DNA of 64,000 nucleotides from Deltaproteobacteria bacterium (lineage in GTDB: Bacteria; Myxococcota_A; Polyangia; Nannocystales; Nannocystaceae), in assembly GCA_016709225.1 (NCBI GenBank), contig JADJEE010000012.1:3453501-3517500 (forward strand), in the 5' to 3' direction. The position numbers and the translations under genes were made by a program. Below are positions 8,317 to 18,324 of this stretch, in pieces. The stretch's first letter is position 1, and the number at the start of each line of letters is the position of its first letter. A model generated the notes under the pieces. That model saw nothing but the letters and a program-made list of their open reading frames with translations, searched no databases and was not told the DNA's origin.

Positions 8317-9651
8317 ATGGATCGCCGCGATTTCCTCAAGCTTGCCTCGTGCACGGGTCTCACCCTCGTCGCCCCCTCCGCCTTCGGCGGCCGCGGGTTG
8401 GCGGACAAACCCCGCACCTCGTTCGAACCCTACCTGGGCAACCTGTTCGTCAGCGTGAACGCTGGCGGCGGTTGGGACCCGACCAGCCTCTGCGACCCCA
8501 AGGGCGCCAAGAGCGAGTCGGATCCGAACCCGATGAACGGCTCGTACCTCACCGATGAGATCGAGCAGATCGGCAACATCCGCTACGCGCCGTTGCCGTA
8601 CGCATCGCTGTTCAACGACACGGCGATGAACTTGGGCCTGACGTACTCGATGAAGACCTTCTTCGAGAAGTACTACCAGCGCCTGCTCGTGGTGAACGGC
8701 ATCGACGTCGAGACCAACGGTCACGACACCGGCAGCCGCAACACCTGGTCCGGTCGACTGGGTGAGGGCTTCCCGGCCATCTCGGCCTTCATTGCCGGCG
8801 CGTTCGGCAGGGAGCTGCCGATGTCGTTCATGAGCTTCGGCGGCTACGCCGAGACCGCCGGTGTGTCGCCCCGCGTTCGCGCGGCCGGCAACGCCATCAA
8901 CGTGCTCGGACGTCTGGCCTACCCGTCGCGCATCGACCCGAACAACGAGCAGTCGGGCTTCCACAACGACGCCGTCCAGACGCTCATCGACGAGGCCCAG
9001 GCCGGTCGCGACCAGGCCCTCGCCGCCAACCAGGGGCTGCCGAAGATCCGCAACGCCATCAACGCGTTGTTCATCGCGCGCAGCGGCAGCAACGAGCTCA
9101 AGCGCCTGCAGGAGTACCTGCCGGAGCAGCTCGAGCAGGGTCTGCGCGGTCAGGCGCAGCTGGCGATCGCGGCCTACCGCGCCGGCATCTGCGTGTCGGC
9201 CAACCTCGACGTCGGCGGGTTCGACACCCACGGCGACCACGATGCCAGCCACATTCCGCGGCTGCTCGAGATGCTCGATGGCGTCGACTTCCTCATGGAG
9301 GAGGCCGAGCGGCAGGGGGTCGGCGACAAGGTCGTGGTCGCGATGGGCTCGGACTTCGGTCGCACGCCGTACTACAACGGCGGCATGGGCAAGGACCACT
9401 GGAACGTGACCTCCATGATGTTCATGGGGCCGAACATCCAGGGCAACCGGGTCGTTGGCTCGAGCAACGAGGAGCACAGCGCGATCGGTGTCACGACGTC
9501 GCTGACGCCGGACAACGCCGAGGCCGCGCGCCGCATCCATCCGTCGGACATCCACCACGGCTTGCGCGCCATCTACGGGCTCGCGGACAGCGAGCTCGCC
9601 GCGATGTTCCCGCTCGAGCTGAAGGGCGATCCGCTGCCGATCTTCGGCTGA
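8317..9651 (+). CDS. Tat-exported DUF1501 family protein
   Basis: 444 residues. The N-terminus MDRRDFLKLAS is a twin-arginine signal, so the protein is exported folded. The body has features of DUF1501, an alkaline-phosphatase-like fold: GGFDTHGDHD around residue 302 and MGSDFGRTPYY, GMGKDHW and GPNIQGN in the C-terminal third. Biochemical function is unknown. In Planctomycetes and Myxococcota such genes regularly follow a DUF1549/1553- or DUF1592-type cytochrome gene, as here, so the two products probably act together in the envelope. An intrinsic terminator follows 24 bases after the stop. Confidence 0.85.
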   Translation: MDRRDFLKLASCTGLTLVAPSAFGGRGLADKPRTSFEPYLGNLFVSVNAGGGWDPTSLCDPKGAKSESDPNPMNGSYLTDEIEQIGNIRYAPLPYASLFNDTAMNLGLTYSMKTFFEKYYQRLLVVNGIDVETNGHDTGSRNTWSGRLGEGFPAISAFIAGAFGRELPMSFMSFGGYAETAGVSPRVRAAGNAINVLGRLAYPSRIDPNNEQSGFHNDAVQTLIDEAQAGRDQALAANQGLPKIRNAINALFIARSGSNELKRLQEYLPEQLEQGLRGQAQLAIAAYRAGICVSANLDVGGFDTHGDHDASHIPRLLEMLDGVDFLMEEAERQGVGDKVVVAMGSDFGRTPYYNGGMGKDHWNVTSMMFMGPNIQGNRVVGSSNEEHSAIGVTTSLTPDNAEAARRIHPSDIHHGLRAIYGLADSELAAMFPLELKGDPLPIFG

Positions 9652-9675
9652 GCCTCACCACGGGGTTCGAGGTCG

Positions 9676-9713
9676 ACGGGCGTCCGGGGCAACCGGGCGC
9701 CCGTTTTGTCTTT
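9676..9713 (+). terminator. Intrinsic terminator of the cytochrome/DUF1501 operon
   Basis: A 12-base stem (ACGGGCGTCCGG at 9676-9687 pairing with CCGGGCGCCCGT at 9693-9704, one G-U pair) with loop GGCAA, followed directly by TTTTGTCTTT. This is the clearest rho-independent terminator in the window. Confidence 0.9.
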
Positions 9714-9775
9714 GGTTCGCAGCGCGGTCGACCGCTCGCGTTATCATCCCGCGAGACTCGCGTACGCGTCGCGTC

Positions 9776-10327
9776 GTGCGCACCGACCACGACCCGATGG
9801 GCTTCTTCTTTCTCTTCGTCGCCGCCTGCGCGGGCTACGGCCTGTTCCGGGTGTTCCGCTCGAGCGCCCGCGACCGCAAGTACCTCGCCGACGCCCGCGA
9901 GGAGCTGCCGCTGCAGCTCGATCACCTCGGCCAGTCGCTGCGCGCGCTCGTGCGAGAGACGAGGTCGCTTCGCATCAGCCTCGAGTCGCCGGTGCGTGAC
10001 GTCGCCGAGCTGCGCATGGGGCAGCTCAACGCAACCGCCGAGGACCTCGACGGCTTCGACACCATGCTGATGAACGTCAGCCGAGCGATCGCGGACTGGT
10101 TGGTCGCCATCGACCGGCTCGGTGAGGCCGACCGCGCGACCCTCCACGATGTCGGCGCCAACCCCGACCCGATCCGCAACGCGCTGGCCGCCGAGGGCTA
10201 TGCATTCGAGCGCCGTCACATCCAGCGCGACGGTGGACCACCGCTCGACGAGCGGCTGCGGGCGATCATGGCCGAGCTCGACAAGTTCGAGCAGGCGCTG
10301 CAGACGTCGCAGCGCGTGTATCGGTGA
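9776..10327 (+). CDS. Single-pass membrane protein of unknown function
   Basis: 183 residues from GTG 9776, or 176 from ATG 9797. The second start gives MGFFFLFVAACAGYGLF, a membrane anchor right at the N-terminus, and is equally likely. The remainder is soluble, mostly helical and charged (about residues 30-180), with likely coiled-coil stretches and no cysteines outside the anchor. No family recognised. It stands alone between the cytochrome operon terminator and a non-coding stretch. Confidence 0.65.
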   Translation: MRTDHDPMGFFFLFVAACAGYGLFRVFRSSARDRKYLADAREELPLQLDHLGQSLRALVRETRSLRISLESPVRDVAELRMGQLNATAEDLDGFDTMLMNVSRAIADWLVAIDRLGEADRATLHDVGANPDPIRNALAAEGYAFERRHIQRDGGPPLDERLRAIMAELDKFEQALQTSQRVYR

Positions 10328-10801
10328 GTGCTGCGCCGGCGTGGCGAGGCGTCGACGCCGGCGGTTCTTCGTGTGACATCCGCCGCGTCGGCGTCCGACG
10401 GTGAAGTGATCGACGCCACGCTCGTTGCGAGTCCCCGCGCTGCAACCTGCGTCGGCGTGCAGCGGATCGTTGCAGCTCGCGACACCGATGGCGGGGCGTC
10501 GCGTGGTCCCTCGAACTGGGCGAAAAGTGTCGGATCGCCAGCTGCCCGCGCTATCGTGCCCATCCATCCCATCCATCGCGCGGCCCGTGCGAGCCGGCCT
10601 GGTCTGGCACGGGCCTCGCTATCCGACACCCATTGACTACGCCGAAGACCGGCCGCGTCAGAGCCCGAGCGCCATGACACCGCTGACCATTTCCATCCTG
10701 TTGCTCGTGTGCGCCTTCGTCATCACCGTCGCGTACGTCGCGGTGGACGAGCACAGCTAGCGGGGCGCCCACGGCCGAGGGCGCCGCCGGCGTCCGCAGG
10801 A
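10328..10801. other. Mostly non-coding stretch with hairpin
   Basis: About 470 bases between a membrane-protein gene and the end of kbl. It contains a perfect 9-base stem (GGCCCGTGC at 10582-10590 with GCACGGGCC at 10607-10615, 16-base loop) without a following T-run, and the micro-ORF listed separately. Other frames here are Arg/Ala-rich and unsupported. A small RNA is possible but nothing beyond the stem supports one. Confidence 0.4.
10674..10760 (+). CDS. Possible 28-residue membrane peptide
   Basis: ATG 10674 to TAG 10760 encodes a short peptide made almost entirely of one hydrophobic helix (PLTISILLLVCAFVITVAYV) ending in the charged tail DEHS. This is the layout of small single-pass bacterial membrane proteins and is unusual for a chance frame in such GC-rich DNA. 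No clear ribosome site is seen and nothing around it suggests a role. It could be spurious. Confidence 0.35.
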   Translation: MTPLTISILLLVCAFVITVAYVAVDEHS

Positions 10802-11986
<1,185 letters not shown>

Positions 11987-11995
11987 GCGGCGATG

Positions 11996-13399
11996 TTAGC
12001 CGCCTCGTAGCCCGGTCTGGATGCGGCCGACCGTGCGATCGCTCCGATTGGTCCAGTACAGCGTCGCGTCGTCGAAATCGCCGCGACCGTAGCGCAGCCC
12101 GACGAAGCTCGAGTCGGTGGTCCCGACGTCGCTGAACGACCGCGCGATGTCGGTCGCGCCGTCGACCACGTAGTGGGCGACGTGGGCCGCGCGCGCGCCG
12201 GGCACCCCGATCCACAGGTTGCCGCCCTCGTCGAAGGCGAGGCCACCGACCTCCTGCAGCGGATCCATGGTGTCGCCGACGTCGACGTAGAGGCTCGGCT
12301 CGGCGGCGGTGCCGTCCTGCAGCACGCCGACCCGCCATACCTGCCCAACCGTGCCGACGTACAAGACGTTGGCGTCGGGCCCGAAGCTGAGCGTGGCTAG
12401 TCCCACCACCGCCTCGGTCAACACGCGCGCGACACCGTCGTCGACCGAGTAGTAGATGATCTGATTGCTGTCGCGGTTGACCATGAACAGGTCACCGCCG
12501 CCGTCCGGGAGCACGCTGCTCACGGGCCCCAGGGGACCGCCGCCCTCGAGCGCATCGACGATGAGGTTGGTCTGATCGTTGGCCGGGTTGTACGCCGAGA
12601 TCGACTGCGCCGTGGCATCGGCAAGGTAGAGCACGTCGATGTTGTCGTCCTGATCGGCGATGTAGAAGTCGCCGAGCCGCATGCTCGACGGGGCGCCGGC
12701 GAGGTCGTAGCGGTTCTGGAACATGCCCTCGGGATCGAACCGCGACAGGAAGCCCTCGCTCGACGCGACCCACAGGTTGCCGGCGCCATCGAAGTCGAGC
12801 GCGACGGAGGTGCCGAGCTGCTCGGGATCGGCGACGCCGACCAGGAAGTCCTCGAAGGTCGGCTCGAGGACGGTGATGTTGTAGTCGAAGGTCGCCTCGA
12901 TCGTGTTTCGCGTGGCGGTGATGCGCAGGCTGATCACGTCGCCGGGATTCGCATCGGCGGGGATCGGCACCTGGATGTTCGCGCCGTCGCCGAGGATCTC
13001 GGTGCTCGGGCCCGAGACCTGCGACCAGCTGTACTCGTCGGCGTTCACGTCGACCTGCACGGGCACCACCAGGCCCCCGAGCACGGCGCGGTCGTCCTGG
13101 TCGGGATCGAAGGTGGGGCCCGGCTTGCATTCGTTCTCGATGCACTGGAGCGTGCCCTGGCACTCGACCCCATCGAGGCAGGGGCAGTCCTCGCTGCCTT
13201 CGATGCACGAAGGATCGGTGGTGTTCGAGCTCGTCGCGGAGGTCGTGGTCGTCAGCGACGTGCTGGCCGACGAGCTGCTCCCGCTGGAATCGGCGCCCCC
13301 GTCATCGCCTTGCTCGCCCTCCTTGCCGCACGCGACGACGGTGACCAGACCACAGGACAACAGCAGCAGGCGCGAACGATGCAATCGCGAGGTCATCAT
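11996..13399 (-). CDS. Lipoprotein with beta-propeller-like repeats
   Basis: 467 residues. The signal peptide ends VVAC (Cys 24), followed by a Ser/Thr-rich linker (about 30-62) and a short Cys-rich part (CIEGSEDCPCLDG). Residues 100-190 look like an Ig/cadherin-like domain (SWSQVSGPSTEI), and from about 195 on there are repeated strands such as ALDFDGAGNLWVA and LAFDEGGNLWIG, typical of NHL/SMP-30-like six-bladed propellers. Likely surface-exposed and ligand- or substrate-binding. It is wedged between the two enzymes of threonine degradation on the same strand, 79 bases after tdh and 9 before kbl, which is unexpected for cytoplasmic metabolism. Confidence 0.8.
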   Translation of the reverse strand: MMTSRLHRSRLLLLSCGLVTVVACGKEGEQGDDGGADSSGSSSSASTSLTTTTSATSSNTTDPSCIEGSEDCPCLDGVECQGTLQCIENECKPGPTFDPDQDDRAVLGGLVVPVQVDVNADEYSWSQVSGPSTEILGDGANIQVPIPADANPGDVISLRITATRNTIEATFDYNITVLEPTFEDFLVGVADPEQLGTSVALDFDGAGNLWVASSEGFLSRFDPEGMFQNRYDLAGAPSSMRLGDFYIADQDDNIDVLYLADATAQSISAYNPANDQTNLIVDALEGGGPLGPVSSVLPDGGGDLFMVNRDSNQIIYYSVDDGVARVLTEAVVGLATLSFGPDANVLYVGTVGQVWRVGVLQDGTAAEPSLYVDVGDTMDPLQEVGGLAFDEGGNLWIGVPGARAAHVAHYVVDGATDIARSFSDVGTTDSSFVGLRYGRGDFDDATLYWTNRSDRTVGRIQTGLRGG

Positions 13400-13478
13400 G
13401 GTTTTCGATCCCAGAACCCATCGTACACGCCGGTGCGCGGGCTCGGAAGGCCGAGCGCGGGGGCGCCGAGGCCGATCG

Positions 13479-14444
13479 TCAGTGCGGGGCGAGGGTCAGC
13501 GCATCGGGTGCGGCCGCCAGTAGCTCGCGCACGCGCGGAACCAGGTCACGCGTCATCGCATCGAGGTCGAATGCGGCCTTCCACCCCCAGTCGGCGTGCG
13601 CGTTGCTGTCGTCGAGCGCGCGCGGCCACGAGTCGAGGATGGCCTGCCGCTTCGGATCCGACGCGAACGTGATCTTCACCCCGGGGATCTGCGTGGCCAC
13701 GCTCGCCGCGATCTCGCTCGCCGGCGGGCTGAACGCGGCGATGTTGTAGATGCTGCGGCGAAGACCCTGCTTGGGTGCGTCGGCGAGCTCGATGAGCGCA
13801 CGGATGCCGTCGGGCATGTACATCAGGGGGATGCGGGTGTCGGCGCGACAGAAGGCCTCGTAGGAACCCACGCGCACGCCGTCGGTGTACATGAACAACG
13901 CGTAGTCGCTGGTACCGCCGCCGGGCAGGCTCGCGCCGATGAGCCCGGGGAATCGCACGCCGCGGAAGTCGAGCCCGAAGCGTCGTTGGTAGTACTCGCC
14001 GAGGAGCTCACCGGCGACCTTCGTGACGCCGTACATCGTCGTCGGGCGCAGGGGCACGTCGTCGCCCACGAGCTCGGGCAGGCCGGGGCCGAACACCGCG
14101 ATGGTGCTGGTGAAGACGAGCTGCGGGATGCCGTGGATGCGGCAGGCCTCGAGCAGGTTGTAGGTCCCGGTCTGGTTGACGGCGTAGGTCGTCTGGGGAA
14201 TCTGCTCCCCGCGCGCGCTGAGGATCGCCGCGAGATGGTAGACGCGCTGCGGCTGCAGCTCGCCGAGCAAGCGCGCCACGCCGTCGGCGTCGGTGACGTC
14301 GAGACGGTGCCACGGCACCGCCTCGGGCAGGCGTGCCGGTCGCTCGGCGACGTCGCTGCCGTGCACCTCGTGCCCGCGCTCGCGCAGCGCGAGGATGAGG
14401 TCCGATCCGATCTGCCCGCCCGCCCCGGTGACGAAGATGCGCAT
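13479..14444 (-). CDS. tdh: NAD-dependent L-threonine 3-dehydrogenase, SDR type
   Basis: 321 residues from ATG 14444 (the longer frame upstream has no Rossmann-type start). It oxidises L-threonine to 2-amino-3-ketobutyrate with NAD. Unlike the zinc-dependent E. coli enzyme, it belongs to the extended short-chain dehydrogenases, as in animals, trypanosomes and Cupriavidus: nucleotide motif GAGGQIG near residue 7, catalytic YGVTK, and the family-specific PGGGTSDYA, MYMPDGIRA and DSWPRALDDS. kbl on the same strand completes the pathway. Generic NAD-dependent epimerases share the fold, but these motifs favour threonine dehydrogenase. Confidence 0.9.
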   Translation of the reverse strand: MRIFVTGAGGQIGSDLILALRERGHEVHGSDVAERPARLPEAVPWHRLDVTDADGVARLLGELQPQRVYHLAAILSARGEQIPQTTYAVNQTGTYNLLEACRIHGIPQLVFTSTIAVFGPGLPELVGDDVPLRPTTMYGVTKVAGELLGEYYQRRFGLDFRGVRFPGLIGASLPGGGTSDYALFMYTDGVRVGSYEAFCRADTRIPLMYMPDGIRALIELADAPKQGLRRSIYNIAAFSPPASEIAASVATQIPGVKITFASDPKRQAILDSWPRALDDSNAHADWGWKAAFDLDAMTRDLVPRVRELLAAAPDALTLAPH

Positions 14445-14559
14445 GTTCGCCGGCGAGACTAGCAAGCGGAACGCCCGCTGGCGCAGGCGCCCACCGGCCA
14501 TGTCGCGTGACGCACCGCGCGTGCCGACCCCGCGGCGTGGCCGCGGCCGCGCCAACGCC

Positions 14560-16209
14560 TCACACGCGAAAGAATGCGTTGCGGTCGGGGCCCTGGTAGG
14601 CGCGGTAGTCGATGGGCCAAGGCGTGACCCTGGTCTCGCCCGCCGTGCGCGTGATCGAGACCGCCATCGGTCGCACGTCGCGGTAGTTGCTGTCCTCGGG
14701 CAGGTCGTCGTTGGCGACGCCGCCGGCCGAGAACACCGTCAACAGGCGGGTGCTGTCGTTGGGGTAGTGATCGCGGAAGCCCGCGTTGACCTTCTCGTGT
14801 CCGCGTACGAGCAGCGCGCAGCCGATCTTCGCCATGAAGTCGCGGAACTGCAGCCGCCCGAACGCGAAGCGCGCGCTGGCGGCCTGCAGCTCGTCGGGCA
14901 CGCGATCGGCTCGGCTCGGATCGCTCCACAGCATCTGGAAGCGCAGATCGGGGTCGTTGAAGGCCGAGAGGTCGCGCCAGCGATCCCGCAGCGCCGCGTC
15001 GCGCGGGATCCCGCCGTGCACGAACATGAGGTTGTCGAACAGCAGCGTGTTGGGGATCTGCTCGAAGAACCGCAGGTAGCGGTGGAACACCTCGTCGGGC
15101 ACCAGCGGCTGCAGCGAGCTGATGGTGTCGGAGGGCTTGACCCCACCGTACACACGGCCTTGGTACTCGATGTAATATTCGTGGTTGCCGCGCAACACGA
15201 ACACGTGCTCGGGTACCGTCAGGTAGAGCTTGAGCACCGCTCGCAGCACGCCGTTGAGCGAGAAGCGACCGCGGTCGATGTAGTCGCCCAGCAGCACCAG
15301 CCGCACGTCGGGGTTGTTCTTGGGGTCGGCTCGGTAAGCCTTCACCTTCTCCATGAAGCGCGATTGCATCACCGCCGCCTTGAGGCAGCTGTAGCAGCCG
15401 TGGAGGTCGCCCAGCACGATCAGCTCGTAGTCATGGTCGGGGCGCGGCACCACGTGGGTGTGGCCGTCGAGGAACTCGTCGCCGGTCAGCTCCTGGACCC
15501 GCTGCTTGCCGGTGAGCCGGCCCTGGCCCGCGGCTCGCAGCGCCTCCCACTTGGCCTCCGCCTGGTCGAGCACGCCGACGTCGACGGCGATCTGCGCGCG
15601 GATGACCTCGGGGTCGTGCGAGTAGTGATGCTCGAAGCCCTGGAAGAACGGGTGATCGGCGGTCGCGGTCGGCAGCTCGACCGGCCGCTCGATCGCGACC
15701 TTGTCGACCACGTCGACCGCGGTGTCCGGCAGCTCCGGCTGACCCAGCAGCGACGCGAGATCGTTGCGGAACTCGACCTCCAGCGGGTGCACGACGCCGT
15801 CCGCGTGGATGAACTCGTCGACCATGCCCATGAGCGCTTCGCGGTTGACCGGCGAGAGCGTCCGGAACAGCTCGAAGCAGCGCAGCTTGAGCTTCGTGAG
15901 CACGAAGCCCTTGCTGTCCTCGCCGTCGGCCACGACCTCGGACATCAGTGACCGCACCTCGTAGTCGACCTGCTGGAACAGCTCGAGGTAGTGCTCGTGC
16001 TGCCGCTCGATCTGTTCGAAGCGCAGCTCGGGATCGAGCTGGCCCTGGGCGTCGACGCGCGCGGTCACCAGCCGTCGGAGCAGCTGCCGAACGAACGACT
16101 TCTCGGTCAGATCGAAGTCGTCGTCGATGTAGCCGCACGTCGTGAGGTAGAACAGCACCGCTTCGATCTGCTGCTCTGCGACCTCGGGGTCATCGCTCAG
16201 TTGGATCAT
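14560..16209 (-). CDS. PPP-family metallophosphatase with N-terminal TerB-like region
   Basis: 549 residues from ATG 16209. The C-terminal half is a calcineurin-like Ser/Thr phosphatase with all metal-binding motifs: GDLHG at 267-271, GDYIDRG at 308-314, RGNHE at 340-344 and HGG at 398-400. The N-terminal half is helical, and the stretch around 117-157 (HADGVVHPLEVEF) resembles TerB-like modules. Given several Ser/Thr kinases in the window, a protein phosphatase role is plausible; it could also act on nucleotides. It runs divergently from the gene at 16431. The frame continues upstream to 16458 but without family support. Confidence 0.85.
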   Translation of the reverse strand: MIQLSDDPEVAEQQIEAVLFYLTTCGYIDDDFDLTEKSFVRQLLRRLVTARVDAQGQLDPELRFEQIERQHEHYLELFQQVDYEVRSLMSEVVADGEDSKGFVLTKLKLRCFELFRTLSPVNREALMGMVDEFIHADGVVHPLEVEFRNDLASLLGQPELPDTAVDVVDKVAIERPVELPTATADHPFFQGFEHHYSHDPEVIRAQIAVDVGVLDQAEAKWEALRAAGQGRLTGKQRVQELTGDEFLDGHTHVVPRPDHDYELIVLGDLHGCYSCLKAAVMQSRFMEKVKAYRADPKNNPDVRLVLLGDYIDRGRFSLNGVLRAVLKLYLTVPEHVFVLRGNHEYYIEYQGRVYGGVKPSDTISSLQPLVPDEVFHRYLRFFEQIPNTLLFDNLMFVHGGIPRDAALRDRWRDLSAFNDPDLRFQMLWSDPSRADRVPDELQAASARFAFGRLQFRDFMAKIGCALLVRGHEKVNAGFRDHYPNDSTRLLTVFSAGGVANDDLPEDSNYRDVRPMAVSITRTAGETRVTPWPIDYRAYQGPDRNAFFRV

Positions 16210-16430
16210 CGTCCGCCTGGAAGAGGCGCCCTTTGTCGGCGCCAGGGTTCGAGAGTGCCGTTCGCGGTAGTCTATCAGGGCACGCCAGGGACGGCCGGCT
16301 CGGGGCTCCCGCGCACGCGTGCGGTGCCGTCCCGCACTCCGCGCGCGCTGTGAAATCGGCCGCCCCGCCGGGCTCGCCGACCCGACGCTGCCAGTGGTGG
16401 CTGCACGGCATTTCCGGTAGCCTGCCTGCA

Positions 16431-17372
16431 GTGCGCGCAAGGGCGTACCAGATCCCATCCGAGGTCTATCGCGAGCTCGAGGCCCAGATCCTCGAACAGC
16501 TCCGGGACGGCGATCTGGTGCAGCTGCGTCACCTTCTCGGCGACCACGACCTCGAGATCGAGCTGCTGAGTGGCGAGTGGCGCGTGATGATGTACGAGCT
16601 CTCGGACTACTACCAGGTCATCGACCTGCAGCGACGACTCGCGCGCATGGTCGTGGGCCCCGACGAGCTCGCCGATTTCGTGGACGCGCTGCGGGACCCG
16701 GGGCGGCTCGAACGGTGGCGGCCGATCTCGTTCGGGCTCGCGGACCTCGCCGATGCGCTGCCCGCCGGTACCGACCTGGTCGGGCTCGTGATCACCGAAG
16801 AGGCCGACGACTGGCTGTGGGCCGAGCCGGTCTACGAGATCGTCGCGATCCGGCCGGAGGTGTTCGCGTTGCTCGAGCCGCACATGCGTGCGCTGCTGTT
16901 GAGTGGCGACCATGCCGCGCTCGCGCGTCTCGCCGAGGACCACGCCGAGGGTTGCGTGGAGTTCTCGCCCGAGCAGTGGCGCGTGCTGCTGCGACACACC
17001 CGGGAGCGCGCGCCCGAGCTGATGTCGGTGTTCGAGGCCAAGCTGGCGGGCCCCGCCGACTACGTGACGATTCGCGAGGCGCTCGAGCTGGTCGCCGATC
17101 CGCGCTTCCAGCCCAGCCTCGACGCGTGGCTCCGCGTGCACGCGTCGATCGCCGAGTACGCGCTGTACTTCCGCGACGCGAGCCTCGAGCGGCGCGAGTT
17201 CGACGGATCGGGCCTGCATCAGCTGCCGACGCGCAGCACCCAGCCGCTGCGCATCATCCCGCCCGAGGAGCGCGCCGGTAGCGTCGGCGAGCAGCTCGCG
17301 GTCACCGGCAAGACGCTCCCGCTGGTGCCGGTCGGGGGCGATCGCAGCGACGAAGGCTCGTCGGGCTCCTGA
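16431..17372 (+). CDS. Conserved-looking protein of unknown function
   Basis: 313 residues from GTG 16431; a longer frame to 16233 would run into the promoter region of the divergent phosphatase gene and has low-complexity sequence, so the GTG is preferred. The product is acidic, rich in Leu/Glu/Asp, without signal peptide, membrane helices or cysteine clusters, and probably cytoplasmic and alpha-helical. The last 50 residues look disordered. No family recognised. Its stop lies in one arm of a hairpin shared with the convergent MBL gene. Confidence 0.65.
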   Translation: MRARAYQIPSEVYRELEAQILEQLRDGDLVQLRHLLGDHDLEIELLSGEWRVMMYELSDYYQVIDLQRRLARMVVGPDELADFVDALRDPGRLERWRPISFGLADLADALPAGTDLVGLVITEEADDWLWAEPVYEIVAIRPEVFALLEPHMRALLLSGDHAALARLAEDHAEGCVEFSPEQWRVLLRHTRERAPELMSVFEAKLAGPADYVTIREALELVADPRFQPSLDAWLRVHASIAEYALYFRDASLERREFDGSGLHQLPTRSTQPLRIIPPEERAGSVGEQLAVTGKTLPLVPVGGDRSDEGSSGS

Positions 17373-17393
17373 CGCGCGGCGGGTGTCAGGCCC
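17363..17393. terminator. Hairpin spanning convergent stop codons
   Basis: GGGC-TC-CTGAC (17363-17373) pairs with GTCAG-GCCC (17385-17393), with a two-base bulge and an 11-base loop. The stop of the + gene and the stop of the - gene fall in the two arms. No T-run is present, so it may work as a transcript end-stabilising or bidirectional termination structure. Confidence 0.45.
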
Positions 17394-18240
17394 AGTGCAG
17401 CTCGGGCAGCGCGTCGACCGTGCGGTAGCGACGCTTGTCGTCGAGCTCGACGCGAGCGGCGGCAACCTCGGCATCGTGGGTGAAGAACACCCAGCCGTGC
17501 TCCACTCGGATCTGCTCGAGTAGCGCCTGCTTCTCGTCGATCAGCAGCTCGGGGTAGCGGTCGTAGCCCGTCGTGATCGGTAGGTGCACCCACGGCGCGC
17601 CGGGCACGAGATCGCCCATGAACGTAATCGGGCCGTGCGGGGTTGCGACGCGCGTCAGCAACAGGCCCGGGGTGTGGCCGTGCGAGATGCTGAAGCTGTA
17701 GTCGTCGCCGAGCACCCGTGAGCGCTCGCCTTCGACGATCTCGAGCCGGCCGGTGGCCTCGAGCAGCGGCTGCAGCTCGGGGATGAACGACGCACGATCG
17801 CGGGCGTGCGGCGCGTTGGCGCGGGCCCACGCCTCGCGGCCGACGACGACCTGTGCGCGGTCGAACACCAGCTCGGGCTGGCCACCGTCGCGCCACGGTG
17901 CCAGCAGGCCGCCGGCATGGTCGAAGTGCAGGTGCGACAGCACGATGACATCGACATCGGAGGGCGAGAGGCCGAGCGTGGCCAGTGAGTCGAGCAGCAC
18001 GTGGCGATCTTCGACCACGCCGAATCGTTCGCGCAGCGCGGGCTCGAAGAACGCGCCGATGCCGGTCTCGAGCAGGACGTTGCGGCCGTCCTCGCGCACC
18101 AGCATCGCGCGACAGGCCAGCGCGATGCGGTTGCGCTCGTCGGCCGGGCACCACCTCGACCACACCGCCTTGGGTGCGTTGCCGAACATGGCGCCCCCGT
18201 CGAGCTTTTGCGTGTTGCCTTGGACGCTGTCGACTCGCAT
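17386..18240 (-). CDS. Metallo-beta-lactamase-fold hydrolase
   Basis: 284 residues. The metal site motif HLHFDH is at residues 103-108, followed by HGHTPG, FMGDLVPG and FFTHD later in the chain, the expected order of zinc ligands in the MBL superfamily (quorum-quenching lactonase/glyoxalase-II-like branch). Substrate cannot be told from sequence. No signal peptide, so cytoplasmic. Convergent with the unknown gene ending at 17372; the intervening hairpin contains both stops. Confidence 0.85.
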   Translation of the reverse strand: MRVDSVQGNTQKLDGGAMFGNAPKAVWSRWCPADERNRIALACRAMLVREDGRNVLLETGIGAFFEPALRERFGVVEDRHVLLDSLATLGLSPSDVDVIVLSHLHFDHAGGLLAPWRDGGQPELVFDRAQVVVGREAWARANAPHARDRASFIPELQPLLEATGRLEIVEGERSRVLGDDYSFSISHGHTPGLLLTRVATPHGPITFMGDLVPGAPWVHLPITTGYDRYPELLIDEKQALLEQIRVEHGWVFFTHDAEVAAARVELDDKRRYRTVDALPELHWA

Positions 18241-18324
18241 GCGGCGACAGGGATAGCACCTTCGTCGCCGGCGGTCGAAGTCGCCCCGGTCACGGCACCG
18301 ATTCGGAGGACGAGTCGAGCGCGC

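Noticed and set aside
13310..13672. Short + strand frame in the tdh/lipoprotein gap
   Set aside because: Arg-rich, no start context, and mostly opposite real genes.
16210..16458. N-terminal extension of the phosphatase gene
   Set aside because: Low-complexity Arg-rich residues, and it would overlap the start region of the divergent gene.
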